Origin: Acidobacteriota bacterium | GTDB lineage: Bacteria; Acidobacteriota; Vicinamibacteria; Vicinamibacterales; UBA2999 | Direction: 5' to 3' | Assembly: GCA_947465275.1 (NCBI GenBank) | Contig: CANIAI010000051.1 | Location: 1 to 10,017 of the forward strand | DNA: 10,017 nucleotides | Shown: positions 7,953 through 10,017 of the stretch, piece after piece | Position numbering within the stretch: the stretch's first letter is position 1 | Layout: each line of letters begins with the position of its first letter | Program-made: the position numbers and the translations under genes | The notes under the pieces: model-generated | Seen by the model: only the letters and a program-made list of their open reading frames with translations | Told to the model about the DNA's origin: nothing | Database searches by the model: none

Positions 7953-8074
7953 GTATCCTCATCGGGCGGTGTGCCCGTCTCGGGATGGGAATCGGCGTGA
8001 CTACGGCTGAGCTTTACCGCCGTGTCGCGGCGGTACCCCCAGGTCGATGGCGGGGTACCGCGCGGGGCGACCTG
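7953..8074 (-). promoter_or_regulatory. Structured leader region upstream of the barrel gene, with alternative hairpins
   Basis: The 122-nt gap between the CHASE8 kinase stop and the barrel gene start is dense in inverted repeats. B: GCGGTACCCC (8030-8039) pairs perfectly with GGGGTACCGC (8052-8061), 10 bp, 12-nt loop. A: TACCGCCG (8015-8022) pairs perfectly with CGGCGGTA (8028-8035), 8 bp, 5-nt loop. C: GAC-ACGGC (7999-8007, one bulged base) pairs with GCCGTGTC (8019-8026). D: CGGGC (7963-7967) pairs with GCCCG (7973-7977), just before the ribosome site at 7956-7960. B excludes A, and A excludes C, when read in transcript order on the - strand. None has a T-run. It may be a terminator for the kinase gene, a regulatory leader for the barrel operon, or both. 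I see no clear -10/-35 pair. Confidence 0.45.
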
Positions 8075-9706
8075 TCAGGCCGCCTGGCCGGCGCGCGGCT
8101 CGACCGGCGCACTGGCCCGGTCAGGGGTCGACGCCGCGGCGGGGGCATCCGCGGGTTCGCAGATGGGAAGGACCTTCGCGGGGAGGTCGACGGGCAGTTC
8201 CACGACGAAGGTGGCACCCCGTCCGAGTTCACTGGTGACCCGCACGTCCCCTCCGAGCATCCGGCAGTAGCGGCGGCTGATCGCCAGCCCGAGTCCGGTC
8301 CCGCCGTACTTGCGCGTCGTGGAGGTGTCGGCCTGGGCGAAGTCCTGGAACAGACGGCTCATCTGTTCGGCCGACATGCCGATCCCGGTGTCGCGCACGG
8401 TGAAGAGTGTCCAGCCGCCGTTGTCGCGGACCTCGGTGTCGATCTGCACGGTGATGGTGCCGTCGTGCGTGAACTTGCAGGCGTTGCTCAGCACGTTCAA
8501 CATCACCTGCCGTACTTTCGTGGCGTCGCTGTACATGCCGGCGAGGACGCGCGGAATCTCGCAGCGGACCATGTTGCCGTTCTTCTCGGCCAGCGGCTGG
8601 ACGGTGGAGATGAGGTCGTGCACGAGCGTGCCGACGTCGAAGCGTTCGGGGTGCAGCGTCATTTTCCCCGACTCGATCTTCGACAGATCCAGGACGTCGT
8701 TGATCAGGGCCAGCAGGTGCCGGCCGGCCGACAGGATGCGCTCGAGATCGGCAACGGTGTCGGTCGCGGCGACCGCCTCGGCGTCCTCCTTCAGCATCTC
8801 GCTGTAGCCGATGATCGCGTTCAGCGGGGTGCGCGGTTCGTGGCTCATGTTCGCCAGGAACGCGCTCTTCGCGACGTTCGCGCTCTCGGCCGCGGCCTTG
8901 GCCACGCTGAGCGCCTGCTCCGTGCGCCGATGCTGTTCGATCTCCTGCGACAGGGTCCTGGTGCGCTCGGCGACCCGCTGCTCGAGGCGGGTGCGCCCCT
9001 GCAGCAGTTCGGCGTTCTGCCCCTGGATCGTTGCCAGCATCGCGTTGAACTGCTCGACGAGGCCGCCGAGTTCGTCGTCGTGTTCCTTCACGGCGCGGAT
9101 GCCGTAGTCACCTCCGGCGGCGACCGCCTCGGCTGCGCGGGCCAGGCGCACGATGGGACCCGAGATCGAGCGCTGCAGGCGCGACGAGAGGCCGTACGCG
9201 ACCAGCGCGGACACGGCGACCACGACGAGCAGGATGATCGCGTAGCGCTGCAGGCGCGCCGTGAGGCCGTCCAGACGCCCCTCGACGACGATGGTGCCGA
9301 TGCGGTGCCCGTCCAGCATGATCGGACGGCTGACGAGGACGTGACCGCGGTCAGAGATCACGGCGAAGCCATCGGCGTCGGTGGTCACCTGGCGAACCTC
9401 CCGGCCATATCGCGCCAGGGTTCCGCTGTCCGGCACCTCGATCCGGGCGCCTTCCACGGACCCATAGCCGCGCAGGGCGGACAACGCGTCGCCCGCGGCC
9501 CTGGCATCACCGAACTGGACAGCTGCGGTGCTGCTGTTCCCCACGACGTCGGTGACGCTCTGGAGTTCGGCCGTGAGCTGCGCCCGGGCGCTGACGACCT
9601 CGTTCAGGACGACGCTCGCGGTCGTCATGGCGAGCGCGACCGCGCAGGCGGTCATCGTCACCAGGGAGAGCTTCGTGCCGACGGAGAGCCCGGACCAGCG
9701 GATCAT
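8075..9706 (-). CDS. Sensor histidine kinase: CHASE8-like periplasmic sensor, HAMP, HisKA, HATPase
   Basis: Inner-membrane histidine kinase of 543 residues from the ATG at 9706. TM1 (about 12-35) directly follows the start. The periplasmic part (about 40-150, with NSSTAAVQFGDARAAGDAL and RGYGSVEGARI) fits CHASE8, the sensor type found in YfiN/TpbB. TM2 is about 155-176, HAMP about 176-232, then a coiled coil to about 275. The H-box reads MSHEPRTPLNAI with H289; position 291 is Pro where Leu is usual. The ATPase domain has the N box VMLNVLSNACKF (N408), G1 DTGIG (439-443), F box LFQDF and G2 GGTGLGL (468-474). The C-terminal tail is Ala/Pro-rich and there is no receiver. The frame stays open 94 codons further upstream, but that stretch is Arg-rich, domain-free and would bury TM1, so 9706 is preferred despite lacking a clear Shine-Dalgarno. 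The core is paralogous to the kinase at 4269-6125. Confidence 0.93.
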   Translation of the reverse strand: MIRWSGLSVGTKLSLVTMTACAVALAMTTASVVLNEVVSARAQLTAELQSVTDVVGNSSTAAVQFGDARAAGDALSALRGYGSVEGARIEVPDSGTLARYGREVRQVTTDADGFAVISDRGHVLVSRPIMLDGHRIGTIVVEGRLDGLTARLQRYAIILLVVVAVSALVAYGLSSRLQRSISGPIVRLARAAEAVAAGGDYGIRAVKEHDDELGGLVEQFNAMLATIQGQNAELLQGRTRLEQRVAERTRTLSQEIEQHRRTEQALSVAKAAAESANVAKSAFLANMSHEPRTPLNAIIGYSEMLKEDAEAVAATDTVADLERILSAGRHLLALINDVLDLSKIESGKMTLHPERFDVGTLVHDLISTVQPLAEKNGNMVRCEIPRVLAGMYSDATKVRQVMLNVLSNACKFTHDGTITVQIDTEVRDNGGWTLFTVRDTGIGMSAEQMSRLFQDFAQADTSTTRKYGGTGLGLAISRRYCRMLGGDVRVTSELGRGATFVVELPVDLPAKVLPICEPADAPAAASTPDRASAPVEPRAGQAA

Positions 9707-10017
9707 CAGGACACCGCGGGCGGCGCGACGACGCCGCCTGGGGGGGCAGACTGGGAGCAGGACGTAGTGCTCACGCGGTGAAGATCCAATCCGTAGGCGT
9801 GGACCAAGCCGGCCGGACAACGCACCGACGGGCAGACAACGGGTGCGGGCCTCGCGCCGTCGCTCCAGACCACGCGAGAGACCTCCACCGGCTGCGTAAT
9901 CGACCGCCAGCCGGTGCTGGTTGAACCGCCTGCGCGACGGTCGACGGAGCCTTGCCCGGCATTTCCCGGCGCTGCGCATGTCAACCACGGGACACAGGGG
10001 TGACCCCGCCGGTTGAC
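9707..10017. other. Intergenic region upstream of the CHASE8 kinase; no convincing gene
   Basis: These 311 bases carry open frames on the - strand, but their translation is Arg/Pro-rich and matches nothing I recognise. Short inverted repeats include CCAGC/GCTGG (9907-9911 / 9916-9920). A perfect TTGACA occurs on the - strand (9984 to 9979), but the hexamers 16-18 bp downstream are GC-rich and poor -10 boxes, so I do not call a promoter. The kinase promoter presumably lies somewhere here. The right end holds an imperfect palindrome, listed separately. Confidence 0.5.
9980..10017. repeat. Imperfect palindrome at window edge, REP-like or hairpin element
   Basis: GTCAACC (9980-9986) pairs perfectly with GGTTGAC (10011-10017). 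Inside, CGGG (9988-9991) pairs with CCCG (10005-10008). The core GGGGTGACCCC (9997-10007) is itself palindromic around a central G, offering an alternative fold. The element reaches the last base of the window, so its outer arms may extend further. It could be a terminator of an upstream - strand gene, a REP-type element or an operator; the sequence here does not decide. Confidence 0.45.

Noticed and set aside
7953..8074. A cyclic-di-GMP (GEMM) or other known riboswitch in the barrel gene leader.
   Set aside because: The conserved GEMM segments such as ACGCAAAGCC are absent; only the CGGTAAAGC stretch is superficially similar.
7985..9781. A 598-codon open frame on the + strand opposite the CHASE8 kinase.
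   Set aside because: Same reason: it mirrors the kinase frame, has no recognisable domain, and crosses the structured intergenic gap.
9890..9910. TGGCGG...CGCA on the - strand as a sigma-54 promoter of the CHASE8 kinase.
   Set aside because: The GG-to-GC spacing is 11 rather than 10 and the hexamers match poorly.
9707..9988. A 94-residue N-terminal extension of the CHASE8 kinase from the ATG at 9988.
   Set aside because: Arg-rich, low-complexity sequence with no domain; it would place a long basic segment before TM1, whereas the ATG at 9706 starts just before the membrane segment as in related kinases.

Overview
The window is high-GC bacterial chromosome (G/C-ending codons throughout). The encoded envelope proteins, two-membrane architecture and protein style suggest a Gram-negative soil-type bacterium. 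An acidobacterium of the Vicinamibacteria type is my best guess, but this is inference from style and no taxonomic marker was searched.

Left part, + strand (1-4244). The window opens inside an HtrA/DegP-type periplasmic serine protease with two PDZ domains. Next comes an NtrC-family sigma-54 response regulator with receiver, AAA+ and Fis-type DNA-binding domains. A compact promoter overlapping the regulator's stop codon leads into a complete type A RNase P RNA (rnpB, about 468 nt), which is longer than the E. coli RNA because of extra hairpins. It is followed by a UDP-hexose 4-epimerase-like SDR enzyme of the WbpP type. A small GC hairpin lies between this gene and the convergent block to its right.

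Right part, - strand (4269-9706, read right to left). First is a CHASE8-HAMP histidine kinase. A 122-nt structured gap with overlapping alternative hairpins follows. Then comes a tight three-gene run with 6-nt gaps: an outer-membrane beta-barrel protein, a small exported phosphate-binding-protein-like domain, and a second histidine kinase with a four-helix-bundle periplasmic sensor plus PAS. The two kinases have closely related catalytic cores but unrelated sensors, and neither carries a receiver domain.

The last 311 bases (9707-10017) carry no convincing gene and end in a large imperfect palindrome. The - strand block looks like an envelope-sensing module: barrel, small periplasmic binding protein and membrane kinases, without ABC permease or ATPase genes. 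This is the most interesting assembly in the window. Other points worth a look are a proline substitution in the CHASE8 kinase H-box, the alternative hairpins before the barrel gene, and the enlarged RNase P RNA.
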